This document shows, piece after piece, positions 43,016-50,883 of a stretch of DNA of 64,000 nucleotides; position 1 is the stretch's first letter; each line of letters starts with the position of its first letter. The notes under the pieces were generated by a model, which was not told the DNA's origin, searched no databases, and worked only from the letters and a program-made list of their open reading frames with translations. Origin of the DNA: Pseudomonas sp. G2-4 (GTDB taxonomy: Bacteria; Pseudomonadota; Gammaproteobacteria; Pseudomonadales; Pseudomonadaceae); NCBI RefSeq assembly GCF_030064125.1, contig NZ_CP125957.1, positions 5,326,501-5,390,500 on the forward strand. Reading direction: 5' to 3'. The position numbers and the translations under genes were made by a program.

Positions 43016-43020
43016 CAATT

Positions 43021-43047
43021 GTGGGAGCGAGCTTGCTCGCGATGGCG
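43021..43047 (+). repeat. Solitary type I REP unit
   Basis: A single GTGGGAGCGAGCTTGCTCGC followed by GATGGCGG, with no inverted partner nearby, unlike the REPINs elsewhere in the window. Confidence 0.9.
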
Positions 43048-43164
43048 GCCTGACAGCCGACCAAGCTTTGTGGGAATGGTCGGACACGCTTCCTGATTCA
43101 AGTAGATTTTTCCGACGAGCTCTGGCGGTTGTCGGGTGGGAAGGGCTTTCGCTAACCTTTTCCC

Positions 43165-43302
43165 GTCGCTGCAAGTTCAGCGACCGGGCTTGGAAACCCG
43201 ATAAGTAAACAGCGCGAAAGCTCCCTTCATAACGTACGCTTGCGGTCGTTTTTTGACCATGCTTTCGTTATGGCGGCTGTGCGCGGGAGACCTTCGGGTC
43301 TG
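43165..43302 (+). ncRNA. Candidate structured RNA element
   Basis: Nested and consecutive inverted repeats: GTCGCTG/CAGCGAC (43165-43184), CGGG/CCCG, a long stem CGAAAGC (43214-43220) with GCTTTCG (43261-43267), an inner GGTC-GTTTTTT-GACC, and AGACC-TTCG-GGTCT (43289-43302) with the very stable cUUCGg tetraloop. Either strand could be the RNA; the plus strand would be a leader for the TTG-start frame at 43459. I believe close copies occur elsewhere in pseudomonads, but this is from memory. No known Rfam family is claimed. Confidence 0.4.
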
Positions 43303-43458
43303 TCGGGCTCGTTTACCTCGGTTTTCCACCTGCGTACGGCTGCCACCCCTGAGCAGCAGTGAATAGATGCCACTACTTGGCCGTCTCTGCACCTCGCCGG
43401 ATCCAACCTATTTTTTTGGGTAGAGTCGACGCCTTCATCACATTGTCCGGGACCGAGC

Positions 43459-44033
43459 TTGGCGAATTTTCAAGTGGACGCGCTCTCACGTTGGGAGCCG
43501 TTCGAGCATGCAGGGCAGTCGTGTAGCCTCGGACACCTGGATGCCCATGAAGTAGTTTTCCAAAAGGAAGAAGGCAAGGAACCGATTCGCTTTGTGGTCA
43601 CCTACGGATTGCACTGCTTTACCAAGGACGACACCGATCAGAATATCCCGCTGAAATACGCGGATGGCCGTGAAAGCCGGACTATTTGCCTGGAACGTTA
43701 CGAAGCGTCCAAGTGGCTACGGGGTATGATCGAAAAACTGGATGTCGCCACCATCTACCAAGTCCAAGGCGAAGTGTTTTTCACGATTACCGTGTTGAAT
43801 ACCAGCAGCGGCCAGCTGGAGCCTTTCAAAATCTGCATGGCCATTTTTCGCGAAAATCGATTGCTGCGCATCCATGTCACAAGCGCCTTTTTTGCCAGAA
43901 CTGGCGAGGGATCCCCAGGGGTGCCGGTGCAAAAGAAAGGGCTTACCATCTTCAAGGTGGCTTTTGATACGCAGCACAAACTAAGAACCAGTTCCCAAAA
44001 GAAGTCAGGAATCGGCCTAAGCAGAAAAAATGA
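43459..44033 (+). pseudogene. Unrecognised protein gene, probably frameshifted near its 3' end
   Basis: From a TTG start the frame reads as a soluble protein (ANFQVDALSRWEPFEHAGQ..., ERYEASKWLRGMIEKLD, IYQVQGEVFFTITVL, HVTSAFFARTGEGSPG) up to KVAFD near 43966. After that the original frame continues to 44175 with low-complexity Arg/Ser sequence unlike a protein. If one base is restored in GATACG, the other frame gives YAAQTKNQFPKEVRNRPKQKK and stops at 44033, in ATGA overlap with the next small frame. That would be a ~191-residue protein. No known domain was recognised. It is a pseudogene, a sequencing indel, or an expressed variant with a longer tail. Confidence 0.5.
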
Positions 44034-44146
44034 AGGATCCAGAAACGGCGAATCCCTCTCAAGGAGGGATTCTCAGCCGTCGATTGCATGCATTCGACGG
44101 GGCAGGTCGTTCTTGCGTCGCGCTCGGCGAACTGGTTGCCCAGTAA
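44030..44146 (+). CDS. Possible 38-residue small ORF coupled to the preceding gene
   Basis: ATG at 44030 overlaps the inferred stop of the preceding (repaired) frame as ATGA. The product begins MKDPETANPSQGGILSRRLH and is hydrophilic. Against it being a gene, its DNA is crowded with inverted repeats, which may mean that the sequence is selected as RNA or DNA structure rather than protein. Low confidence. Confidence 0.25.
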   Translation: MKDPETANPSQGGILSRRLHAFDGAGRSCVALGELVAQ

Positions 44147-44205
44147 CGGGGTGCGCTCCTTTCGGAGCCCTGTAACCACCCTGCGGTACACGACTAAGCC
44201 GCAGG
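44050..44205. other. Cluster of four to five hairpins
   Basis: In 156 bases: GAATCCCTC/GAGGGATTC (44050-44072, 9-bp stem), a 24-base near-perfect palindrome CCGTCGA...TCGACGG (44077-44100), ACTGG-TTGC-CCAGT (about 44130-44143), GCTCC-TTTC-GGAGC (about 44155-44168) and CCTGCGG/CCGCAGG (44180-44205). The density is far above that of neighbouring sequence. Confidence 0.55.
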
Positions 44206-44267
44206 TCAATTATGCAAGCAACCACAATCGTTAACAAGGACCTTTGATCACGCGGCATCACGCCACC

Positions 44268-44517
44268 TCACGCGCTTTGGTCCCGCCACCCATTGGGTTT
44301 CAGCGCATTCTCAAAGTGGCGCTCCACTGCATCAGCATCCCCGGCTTGGAGAGGATCGAGCTCCACTATGCAGTTGCCCGACTCGGTATTGATCACTACC
44401 GATTCCACCTTGGGGTGATCGTTGCGGTGCCAGGCAGTATCTTCGTACTCATAGCCGACCTGAGGGGGAATGTCCGACTCTGAGAGCAGATACCGCTCAT
44501 AAAAAAAATGCCCGCAT
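44268..44517 (-). pseudogene. Small acidic protein gene with a start-proximal frameshift in a T8 run
   Basis: A coding-like frame runs from about 44494 to a TGA at 44268: PPQVGYEYEDTAWHRNDHP, VINTESGNCIVELDPLQAGD, ERHFENALKPNGWRD. It has no start codon of its own. An ATG at 44517 begins MRAFF and reaches the frame only if the run of eight T (A8 at 44501-44508 on the plus strand) is read as seven, giving MRAFFYERYLLSESDIPP and an 82-residue protein. Either a homopolymer mutation, a sequencing error, or a slippage-dependent gene. Family not recognised. It lies 74 bases downstream of sspB on the same strand. Confidence 0.55.
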
Positions 44518-44591
44518 CTTCCGATACAGGCATTCCCTTAACCCACCAGCAAATCACCAGGCTATTCAAACAACCTGCACGCGAATCGCTT

Positions 44592-45005
44592 CTACTTCAC
44601 CACCTTCAAACTCGGCCGACCGCTAGGACGCGGCGGCTCATCATCCGGTGGCGGCAAATCATCATCCGGCTCAAGCTCATCTTCACCATCCAGCGGCACT
44701 TCCAGCTCAAACACCATGCCCTGGCCATTCTCCCGGGCATAAATCCCCAGGATCGAGGCAATAGGCACGTACAGAGTGTGCGGCACACCACCAAAGCGCC
44801 CTTCAAAGCTGACAGCATCGTTATCCATGTGCAAATGACGCACGGCAGCCGGCGACACATTCAGGACAATCTGCCCATCATTGGCAAAACCCTGCGGCAC
44901 CTGCACCGACGGATACTCGGCATTGACCAGCATGTGCGGGGTGCAATCGTTGTCCACAATCCACTCGTAGAGCGCGCGGACCAGATAAGGTCGACTGGAG
45001 TTCAT
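44592..45005 (-). CDS. sspB: ClpXP adaptor SspB
   Basis: 137 residues. N-terminal substrate-binding domain (RPYLVRALYEWIVDNDCTPHMLVN, GFANDGQIVLNVSPAAVRHL, FGGVPHTLYVPIASILGIYARENG), an acidic flexible linker (EDELEPDDDLPPPDDEP) and the C-terminal ClpX-docking peptide GRPSLKVVK. It delivers ssrA-tagged proteins to ClpXP. It follows sspA by 16 bases. Confidence 0.97.
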   Translation of the reverse strand: MNSSRPYLVRALYEWIVDNDCTPHMLVNAEYPSVQVPQGFANDGQIVLNVSPAAVRHLHMDNDAVSFEGRFGGVPHTLYVPIASILGIYARENGQGMVFELEVPLDGEDELEPDDDLPPPDDEPPRPSGRPSLKVVK

Positions 45006-45021
45006 AGCGGCTCCTTAAGCC

Positions 45022-45639
45022 TTAGCGCATGTCGCGTTCGACACCAGACAGACTCGCCTGGAAAGCCTCACGCGCAAATTGGCGCTCCATATAATCAAGC
45101 AGCGGCTTGGCAGGCCGCGGCAGTTCAATACCCAGAATCGGCAAACGCCAGAGTATGGGCAATAGGCAGCAATCCACCAGACTTTGTTCCTCACTGAGAA
45201 AGAACGGCTTGTCGACGAACAGCGGCGATACGCCAGTCAGGCTTTCACGCAACTCTTTGCGCGCCACGACCCGTGCCGGCTCCTTGGTGCGTGAATCCAG
45301 GATCAGATCCACCAGCCCGCACCAGTCACGCTGGATGCGATGGATCAGCAAACGACTGTTGGCGCGCGCGACAGGATACACCGGCAGTAAAGGCGGATGC
45401 GGATAACGCTCATCCAGGTATTCCATCACCACGGTCGACTCCCACAATGCCAGGTCACGATCGACCAGCGTGGGCAGGCTGCCGTAAGGGTTCACCTCGA
45501 TCAGCTTCGGCGGCTGACGGCCCGCTTCAACGTAAATGATCTCGGCGCTGACACCCTTCTCTGCCAGTACGATGCGTACCCGGTGGGAATAGTGGTCGGC
45601 GGGGTCGGAGTAACAGGCCAACCGATTGGTCACGCCCAT
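45022..45639 (-). CDS. sspA: Stringent starvation protein A
   Basis: 205 residues, glutathione-S-transferase fold without the catalytic residue pattern. Key blocks: [58 protein letters not shown] and a helical C-terminal domain. SspA binds RNA polymerase and affects stress and virulence genes. AGGAGGATC immediately precedes the ATG region. Co-transcribed with sspB. Confidence 0.97.
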   Translation of the reverse strand: MGVTNRLACYSDPADHYSHRVRIVLAEKGVSAEIIYVEAGRQPPKLIEVNPYGSLPTLVDRDLALWESTVVMEYLDERYPHPPLLPVYPVARANSRLLIHRIQRDWCGLVDLILDSRTKEPARVVARKELRESLTGVSPLFVDKPFFLSEEQSLVDCCLLPILWRLPILGIELPRPAKPLLDYMERQFAREAFQASLSGVERDMR

Positions 45640-45687
45640 GGCGATCCTCCTCGCTTGTAGAAATTATCGAAAAACGGAAAAGCGAGC

Positions 45688-45727
45688 GCGCCCAGAGGGC
45701 GCCTCCCGTAACACCTGGCTGACCAGG
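45688..45727 (-). terminator. Hairpins between petC and sspA, possible attenuator
   Basis: GCGCCC-AGA-GGGCGC (45688-45702) and CCTGG-CTGA-CCAGG (about 45714-45727). On the minus strand the first is followed within ~10 bases by CTTTTCCGTTTTTCG, so it may partly terminate pet transcription ahead of sspA. Confidence 0.4.
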
Positions 45728-45790
45728 CTCGTTACACTTTCAGAGACGCCCTTGGGCGCGCACGATTAACAGCAACGGATTACAGCTTTA

Positions 45791-46573
45791 TCAATGCACG
45801 TCTTTCCAGTATTCACGCTTGAGCAGGTAAGCGAATACGAAGAAGAACGCCAGGTACAGCAACACATAAGTACCGATGCGCTGATGCTCCAGCTTCACCG
45901 GGTTGGCCGAGTAGGCCAGGAAGGTCACCAGATTCTTGACCTTCTCGTCGAACTGCTCTTCGGTCAGGCTGCCGGTGTTCGGCAACACGGTCAGTTGGTC
46001 GCAGGCTTCATGCGTCAAAGCCGTACCCGTCAACGGGTCGAATTGCTTCTTGCCGTCCTCGACGATTTGCACCTGCTTGCAGCCTACCACCTGACGACCC
46101 TGGAGGCCGACCAGAACGTTCGGCATACCGACGTTCGGGAAGACCTTGTTGTTCACGCCCCATGGACGCGCAGGGTCTTCATAGAACGAACGCAGGTAAC
46201 CATAGAGCCAGTCGGTACCCCGCACACGGGCTACCAGGGTCAGGTCGGGCGGCGCAGCGCCAAACCAGGTCTTGGCGTCTGCCGGTTGCATACCGATGTT
46301 CATGTGATCGCCCAGCTTGGCACCGGTGAATACCATCTTCTCGAGCATCAGCTCGTGAGGAATGCCCAGATCGTCGGCTACGCGCTCGTAACGCTGGAAC
46401 TTGGCACTGTGGCAACCCATGCAGTAGTTGGCGAACGTACGCGCGCCGTCCTGCATGGCCGCCTTGTCGGAAACGTCGATGTCGACTTTTTCCAACTCTG
46501 GCCCACCCGATGCGGATGCAAAAGACAGTACAGGCATAGCAGCAAGAATCAGTACAGCAAATAGCTTTTTCAT
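45791..46573 (-). CDS. petC: Cytochrome c1 of the bc1 complex
   Basis: 260 residues. Cleavable signal (MKKLFAVLILAAMPVLSFASA), covalent haem motif CMGCH (FANYCMGCHSAKFQRYERV), the Met ligand region MPNVLVGLQG, and a C-terminal membrane anchor (TYVLLYLAFFFVFAYLLKREYW). Passes electrons from the Rieske centre to soluble cytochrome c. The ATG at 46573 shares one base with the petB stop (TGATG). Confidence 0.97.
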   Translation of the reverse strand: MKKLFAVLILAAMPVLSFASASGGPELEKVDIDVSDKAAMQDGARTFANYCMGCHSAKFQRYERVADDLGIPHELMLEKMVFTGAKLGDHMNIGMQPADAKTWFGAAPPDLTLVARVRGTDWLYGYLRSFYEDPARPWGVNNKVFPNVGMPNVLVGLQGRQVVGCKQVQIVEDGKKQFDPLTGTALTHEACDQLTVLPNTGSLTEEQFDEKVKNLVTFLAYSANPVKLEHQRIGTYVLLYLAFFFVFAYLLKREYWKDVH

Positions 46574-47784
46574 CAGCCAGTCACCCTTTCCGGAACCGGT
46601 TTGGTCTTCTCGAGCCTGGTGTAGAACGGCATCAGAATGAAGTAGGCGAAATACAGGAAGGTGCAGACCTGCGACAGCAGCGTCCGGCCCGGCGTCGGCG
46701 CCAGCACACCCAGCACACCCAGGATCACGAACGAGATGCAGAACATCACCAGCCAGATCTTGCTCAGCCAGCCTTTGTAGCGCATCGACTTGACCGGACT
46801 GCGGTCCAGCCACGGCAGGACGAACAGCACGGCAATGGCCGCGCCCATGGCGATAACGCCCAGCAGCTTGTCCGGAATCGCCCGCAGAATCGCGTAGAAC
46901 GGTGTGAAGTACCAGACCGGGGCAATGTGCTCTGGGGTCTTGAAGGCGTTCGCCTGTTCGAAGTTCGGCTTCTCGAGGAAATAACCACCCATTTCCGGGA
47001 AGAAGAACACGATGGAGCAGAAGATGAACAGGAAGACCACCACACCGACGATATCTTTCACGGTGTAGTACGGGTGGAAGGCGATGCCATCCAACGGAAT
47101 GCCGTTCTCGTCCTTGTGCTTCTTGATGTCCACGCCATCGGGGTTGTTCGAGCCGACTTCGTGCAGCGCCAGGATGTGCAGCACCACCAGACCGAGGATC
47201 ACGATCGGCAAGGCCACGACATGGAGGGCGAAGAAGCGGTTCAGGGTGATGCCCGAAATCAGGTAGTCACCACGGATCCACTGGGTGAGGTCGTCACCGA
47301 TGACCGGGATCGCACCGAACAGCGAGATGATCACCTGGGCCCCCCAGTAGGACATCTGGCCCCACGGCAGCAGGTAGCCCATGAAGGCTTCGGCCATCAG
47401 CGCCAGGTAGATCAGCATGCCGAAGACCCACACCAGCTCACGAGGCTTCTGGTACGAACCGTAGAGCAGGCCACGGAACATGTGCAGGTAGACCACGATG
47501 AAGAACGCCGAGGCGCCCGTGGAGTGCAGCAGACGCAGGATCGAGCCGTACTCGACGTCGCGCATGATGTATTCGACGGAGGCGAATGCTTCTTCCGCCG
47601 AAGGGGTGTAGCTCATGGTCAGCCAGACACCGGTAACGATCTGGTTGACCAGAACGAGCAATGCCAGGGAACCAAAGAAGTAGAAGAAGTTGAAGTTTTT
47701 TGGAGCGTAATACTTGCTGAGATGGTCTTCCCACATTTTGGTCGCGGGAAAGCGCGCATCAACCCAATCCATGAATTTGCTCAT
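46573..47784 (-). CDS. petB: Cytochrome b of the bc1 complex
   Basis: 403 residues with eight membrane helices. Paired haem histidines in the second and fourth helices (LHSTGASAFFIVVYLHMFRG and FFALHVVALPIVILGLVVLHILALHE), the Qo-site motif appears as PVWYFTPFYAILRAIPDK. The ATG at 47784 overlaps the petA stop (TGATG); an in-frame GTG lies one codon earlier. Core subunit for quinol oxidation. Confidence 0.97.
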   Translation of the reverse strand: MSKFMDWVDARFPATKMWEDHLSKYYAPKNFNFFYFFGSLALLVLVNQIVTGVWLTMSYTPSAEEAFASVEYIMRDVEYGSILRLLHSTGASAFFIVVYLHMFRGLLYGSYQKPRELVWVFGMLIYLALMAEAFMGYLLPWGQMSYWGAQVIISLFGAIPVIGDDLTQWIRGDYLISGITLNRFFALHVVALPIVILGLVVLHILALHEVGSNNPDGVDIKKHKDENGIPLDGIAFHPYYTVKDIVGVVVFLFIFCSIVFFFPEMGGYFLEKPNFEQANAFKTPEHIAPVWYFTPFYAILRAIPDKLLGVIAMGAAIAVLFVLPWLDRSPVKSMRYKGWLSKIWLVMFCISFVILGVLGVLAPTPGRTLLSQVCTFLYFAYFILMPFYTRLEKTKPVPERVTG

Positions 47785-48377
47785 CACGCTTTCTCCGTAT
47801 CGACGCCGATGACAATGATGTCGTCGGTCTCATAGGAATGCGGGGGAACTGGCAGGTTCAAAGGTGCAGGCTGCGACTTGTAGACGCGACCAGCCAGGTC
47901 GTAGTGGGAGCCGTGGCAAGGGCAGAAATAACCACCGACCCAGTCCTTGCCCAAGTCGGCAGGCGCCACTTCAGGGCGGAACGTTGGCGAGCAACCCAGG
48001 TGCGTGCAGATCCCGATCAGCAGCAGGACTTCCGGCTTGATCGAACGCGTTTCAGGATTGACGTATTCCGGTTGGACCGAGTTCTTGGAGGAAGGGTCGG
48101 ATAACTGACCCTCGATCTTTTTCAGATTCCCCAGGATTTCCTCTGTACGGCGGACGATGAACACCGGCTGGCCGCGCCACTCAGCAATCATCTGCTGGCC
48201 TGGCTCGATCTTGCTGACATTCACTTTCACCGGTGCACCTGCGGCTTTCGCCTTGGCACTGGGAAACCATGACCCCACGAACGGGACCGCAGCCCCCACC
48301 GCTCCTGCAGCACCCACCACGGATGTGGCTGCTACCAAGAAGCGACGCCGGCCTGCATTCACGCCGTCATTGCTCAT
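47784..48377 (-). CDS. petA: Rieske iron-sulfur protein of the bc1 complex
   Basis: 197 residues. Twin-arginine N-terminus (GRRRFLVAATSVVGAAGAVGAAVPFVG) acting as an uncleaved membrane anchor, then the Rieske domain with both cluster-binding loops CTHLGC and CPCHGSHYD. First gene of petABC; a sigma70-type promoter is visible upstream. Confidence 0.98.
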   Translation of the reverse strand: MSNDGVNAGRRRFLVAATSVVGAAGAVGAAVPFVGSWFPSAKAKAAGAPVKVNVSKIEPGQQMIAEWRGQPVFIVRRTEEILGNLKKIEGQLSDPSSKNSVQPEYVNPETRSIKPEVLLLIGICTHLGCSPTFRPEVAPADLGKDWVGGYFCPCHGSHYDLAGRVYKSQPAPLNLPVPPHSYETDDIIVIGVDTEKA

Positions 48378-48459
48378 TCAGTCCTCTCCCATCAGCTTTG
48401 TGGCCTGTTAAATCAGGCGTCTACTAAGTAAAAATCTGAACTTATAAAAATTTTGCCGA

Positions 48460-48488
48460 ATGGTAATGAAAAGCCCCAATATTGACAA
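48460..48488 (-). promoter_or_regulatory. Probable promoter of petABC
   Basis: Minus strand: -35 TTGTCA (48483-48488), 17-base spacer, -10 TACCAT (48460-48465). It lies ~83 bases before the petA ATG in an AT-rich gap. Confidence 0.55.
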
Positions 48489-48578
48489 GGTAATTACCAA
48501 GCGGCCAAACCGCCAAGCCTTGTAGTATAGGGCTTCTACGGATGTGGCAAGTTGTCACAGCATAAATATTTAGCCCAT

Positions 48579-48616
48579 AAAAAAACGCCCAGCTCCGTAA
48601 GGAACTGGGCGCTTTT
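48579..48616 (-). terminator. Terminator after rpsI
   Basis: Minus strand GCGCCCAGTTCC-TTAC-GGAGCTGGGCG followed by seven T, 16 bases after the rpsI stop. Confidence 0.93.
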
Positions 48617-48631
48617 GAACGCGAAAGCGAA

Positions 48632-49024
48632 TTAACGCTTCGAGTACTGCGGACGCTTACGCGCTTTACGCAGACCGACTTTCTTACGTTCAACTTCACG
48701 AGCATCGCGAGTTACGAAGCCGGCTTTGCGCAGAGCACCGCGCAGAGTTTCGTCGTAATCCATCAGGGCGCGAGTGATGCCGTGGCGGATTGCGCCAGCT
48801 TGACCACTTACACCACCACCGATAACGGTGACGTAGATGTCGAATTTTTCGACGGTCTCGGTCAGTTCCAGCGGCTGACGAACTACCATGCGGGCAGTTT
48901 CGCGGCCGAAGAAGTTATCCAGGGTGCGGTTGTTGATGGAGATGTTACCAGTACCCGGACGCAGGAAAACGCGTGCGGTTGCAGTCTTGCGACGGCCAGT
49001 GCCGTAATTTTGAGTCGCCGACAT
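48632..49024 (-). CDS. rpsI: Ribosomal protein S9
   Basis: 130 residues. Characteristic N-terminus [39 protein letters not shown] and the basic tail [12 protein letters not shown], whose terminal Lys-Arg reaches the P-site tRNA. Second gene of rplM-rpsI, 14 bases after rplM. Confidence 0.99.
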   Translation of the reverse strand: MSATQNYGTGRRKTATARVFLRPGTGNISINNRTLDNFFGRETARMVVRQPLELTETVEKFDIYVTVIGGGVSGQAGAIRHGITRALMDYDETLRGALRKAGFVTRDAREVERKKVGLRKARKRPQYSKR

Positions 49025-49038
49025 AATGAACTATTCCG

Positions 49039-49467
49039 TTAAAACTTCAGTTCTTGGGGCTGCTGAGCAGTATGAGGGTGAGCAGCGCCCGCATAGACTT
49101 TCAGCTTACGATACATGTCGCGACCCAGTGGGTTCTTAGGCAGCATGCCTTTAACCGCGGTCTCGAGCACGCGCTCAGGGGCTTTGGCGATCAGCTTTTC
49201 GAAGTTGATCGACTTGATGCCGCCAGGAAAACCGGAGTGGGAGTAGTACATTTTGTCAGTGGTTTTAGCGCCAGTAACACGTACTTGCTCAGCGTTGATC
49301 ACGACGATGTAGTCACCGGTGTCAACGTGAGGGGTGTACTCAGGCTTGTGCTTGCCACGCAGACGGCTCGCGATTTCGGTGGCCAGACGACCCAGGGTCT
49401 GACCAGCAGCGTCGACGACAAACCAGTCGCGCTTTACTGTTTCCGGTTTAGCAGTAAAAGTTTTCAT
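49039..49467 (-). CDS. rplM: Ribosomal protein L13
   Basis: 142 residues, usual length. [45 protein letters not shown] and the [28 protein letters not shown] signature near the C-terminus. First of the two-gene rplM-rpsI operon; promoter visible upstream. Confidence 0.99.
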   Translation of the reverse strand: MKTFTAKPETVKRDWFVVDAAGQTLGRLATEIASRLRGKHKPEYTPHVDTGDYIVVINAEQVRVTGAKTTDKMYYSHSGFPGGIKSINFEKLIAKAPERVLETAVKGMLPKNPLGRDMYRKLKVYAGAAHPHTAQQPQELKF

Positions 49468-49508
49468 TCTTTATAGCCTCAGGGGCCGCCCTGTAAATTA
49501 GACGGCGG

Positions 49509-49537
49509 ATCTTACTGAATAGTGCGTACTTTGACAA
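49509..49537 (-). promoter_or_regulatory. Probable promoter of rplM-rpsI
   Basis: Minus strand: -35 TTGTCA (49532-49537), exactly 17 bases, -10 TAAGAT (49509-49514). The implied leader is about 35 bases and begins with a GC-rich stretch that can pair (CCGCC and GGCGG). Confidence 0.6.
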
Positions 49538-49712
49538 GTCAAAGGCAGCCGGATACAGACGCTTTCGGGGGCTCGGGTCGGCGCGTCCGTTCAACGGCAA
49601 GATTCTTCGGCGGCGGCGCATCACTTCCACTGCAGAAAGAGGTGCGCAATTATGCAGATTGCGAAAAATAATTCAACCTGCTTTTATGATTGTTTTGCCC
49701 AAGGAGTCCCCG

Positions 49713-50753
49713 ATGGATTATCGCCAGCTAGGCCGTACCGATCTGAACGTGAGCGCCCTGTGCCTCGGAACCATGACCTGGGGCGAGCAGAACAGCGAGG
49801 CCGAAGCCTTTGCCCAGATAGAACGCGCCAAGGGTGCCGGCATCAATTTCATCGACACCGCCGAGATGTATCCGGTACCGCCGAAAGCCGAGACCTACGC
49901 CACCACCGAGCGCTACATCGGCAATTACTTCAAGCGCCGCGGCGACCGCGGCGACTGGATCCTGGCCAGCAAGATCGCCGGCCCCGGCAATACCATCGAC
50001 TACATCCGCGACAAAAACCTCAAGCATAACCGCCAGCACATCGTCGAGGCGGTGGACGCCAGCCTCAAGCGCTTGCAAACCGACTACATCGACCTCTACC
50101 AGTTGCATTGGCCGGAGCGCAGCACCAATTTCTTCGGCCAGCTCGGTTACAAACACAAGATCGAAGCCAACCTCACGCCGCTGGAGGATACCCTCGAAGC
50201 GCTGGACGAGCAGGTCAAGGCCGGCAAGATCCGCCATATCGGCCTGTCCAACGAAACACCGTGGGGCACCATGAAATTCCTCGCCCTGGCCGAAGCCCGT
50301 GGCTGGCCGCGCGCCGTGTCGATCCAGAACCCCTACAACCTGCTCAACCGCAGCTTCGAAGTCGGCCTGGCGGAAATCGCTATCCGCGAACAGTGCGGCT
50401 TGCTTGCCTACTCGCCGCTGGCGTTCGGTTTCCTGTCGGGCAAATACGAAGGTGGCGCGCGTCCGCCTAAAGGCCGCCTGAGCCTCTACAGCCGCTTCAG
50501 TCGCTATTTCAACCCGCAGTCGGAAGCGGCGTGCAGCCGTTATGTCGCATTGGCCCGCGAACATGGCCTGGACCCAGCGCAGATGGCCCTCGCGTTCGTC
50601 ACCCAACAGCCGTTCGTGACCAGCAACATCATCGGCGCCACCACGCTGGAGCAACTGGACAGCAACATCGCCAGCTTCGACCTGAAGCTGTCGGATGAAG
50701 TGCTGGCGGGGATTGAGGCGATTCACAAGGATCACCCAAACCCCGCTCCTTGA
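49713..50753 (+). CDS. tas: Tas-like aldo/keto reductase
   Basis: 346 residues, the same length as E. coli Tas. NADP(H)-dependent TIM-barrel enzyme. N-terminus LGRTDLNVSALCLGTMTWGEQN, active-site DTAEMY (catalytic Asp and Tyr), lysine in ILASKIAGPG, His in YQLHWPER, and the cofactor-binding FLSGKYEGG...ACSRYV...QMALAFVTQQ end. The ATG at 49713 follows AAGGAG; longer openings lack one. The physiological substrate is unknown. Confidence 0.93.
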   Translation: MDYRQLGRTDLNVSALCLGTMTWGEQNSEAEAFAQIERAKGAGINFIDTAEMYPVPPKAETYATTERYIGNYFKRRGDRGDWILASKIAGPGNTIDYIRDKNLKHNRQHIVEAVDASLKRLQTDYIDLYQLHWPERSTNFFGQLGYKHKIEANLTPLEDTLEALDEQVKAGKIRHIGLSNETPWGTMKFLALAEARGWPRAVSIQNPYNLLNRSFEVGLAEIAIREQCGLLAYSPLAFGFLSGKYEGGARPPKGRLSLYSRFSRYFNPQSEAACSRYVALAREHGLDPAQMALAFVTQQPFVTSNIIGATTLEQLDSNIASFDLKLSDEVLAGIEAIHKDHPNPAP

Positions 50754-50767
50754 TTGATTCATTGACC

Positions 50768-50863
50768 CCATCGCGAGCAAGCTCGCCCCCACAGGGTTCT
50801 GTGCCGCTCACAAAATCGTGGCCAGGCATAATCAATGTGGGAGCGAGCTTGCTCGCGATGGCG
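50768..50863. repeat. Two type I REPs in tail-to-tail order
   Basis: CCATCGCGAGCAAGCTCGC is followed ~43 bases later by GTGGGAGCGAGCTTGCTCGC. The order (reverse then forward) is opposite to the other pairs in the window, so it is not a standard REPIN and may be two remnants. Confidence 0.88.
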
Positions 50864-50883
50864 GCCTCAGGCTCACAGCGAAT

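Noticed and set aside
42633..43208. 191-codon plus-strand frame after dolP
   Set aside because: Starts inside the terminator, crosses a REP and the dispersed repeat; Cys/Pro/Arg-rich with no domain.
43177..43392. 71-codon minus-strand frame ending in YRVSKPGR
   Set aside because: Very basic, no ribosome site, and lies on the hairpin-rich element; I favour a structured RNA over a protein.
44034..44175. C-terminal extension of the gene at 43459 in its original frame
   Set aside because: Composition changes sharply to Arg/Ser-rich; better explained by a frameshift near 43966, although not proven.
44244..44483. 79-codon plus-strand frame
   Set aside because: Antisense to the better coding-like frame of the T8-interrupted gene.
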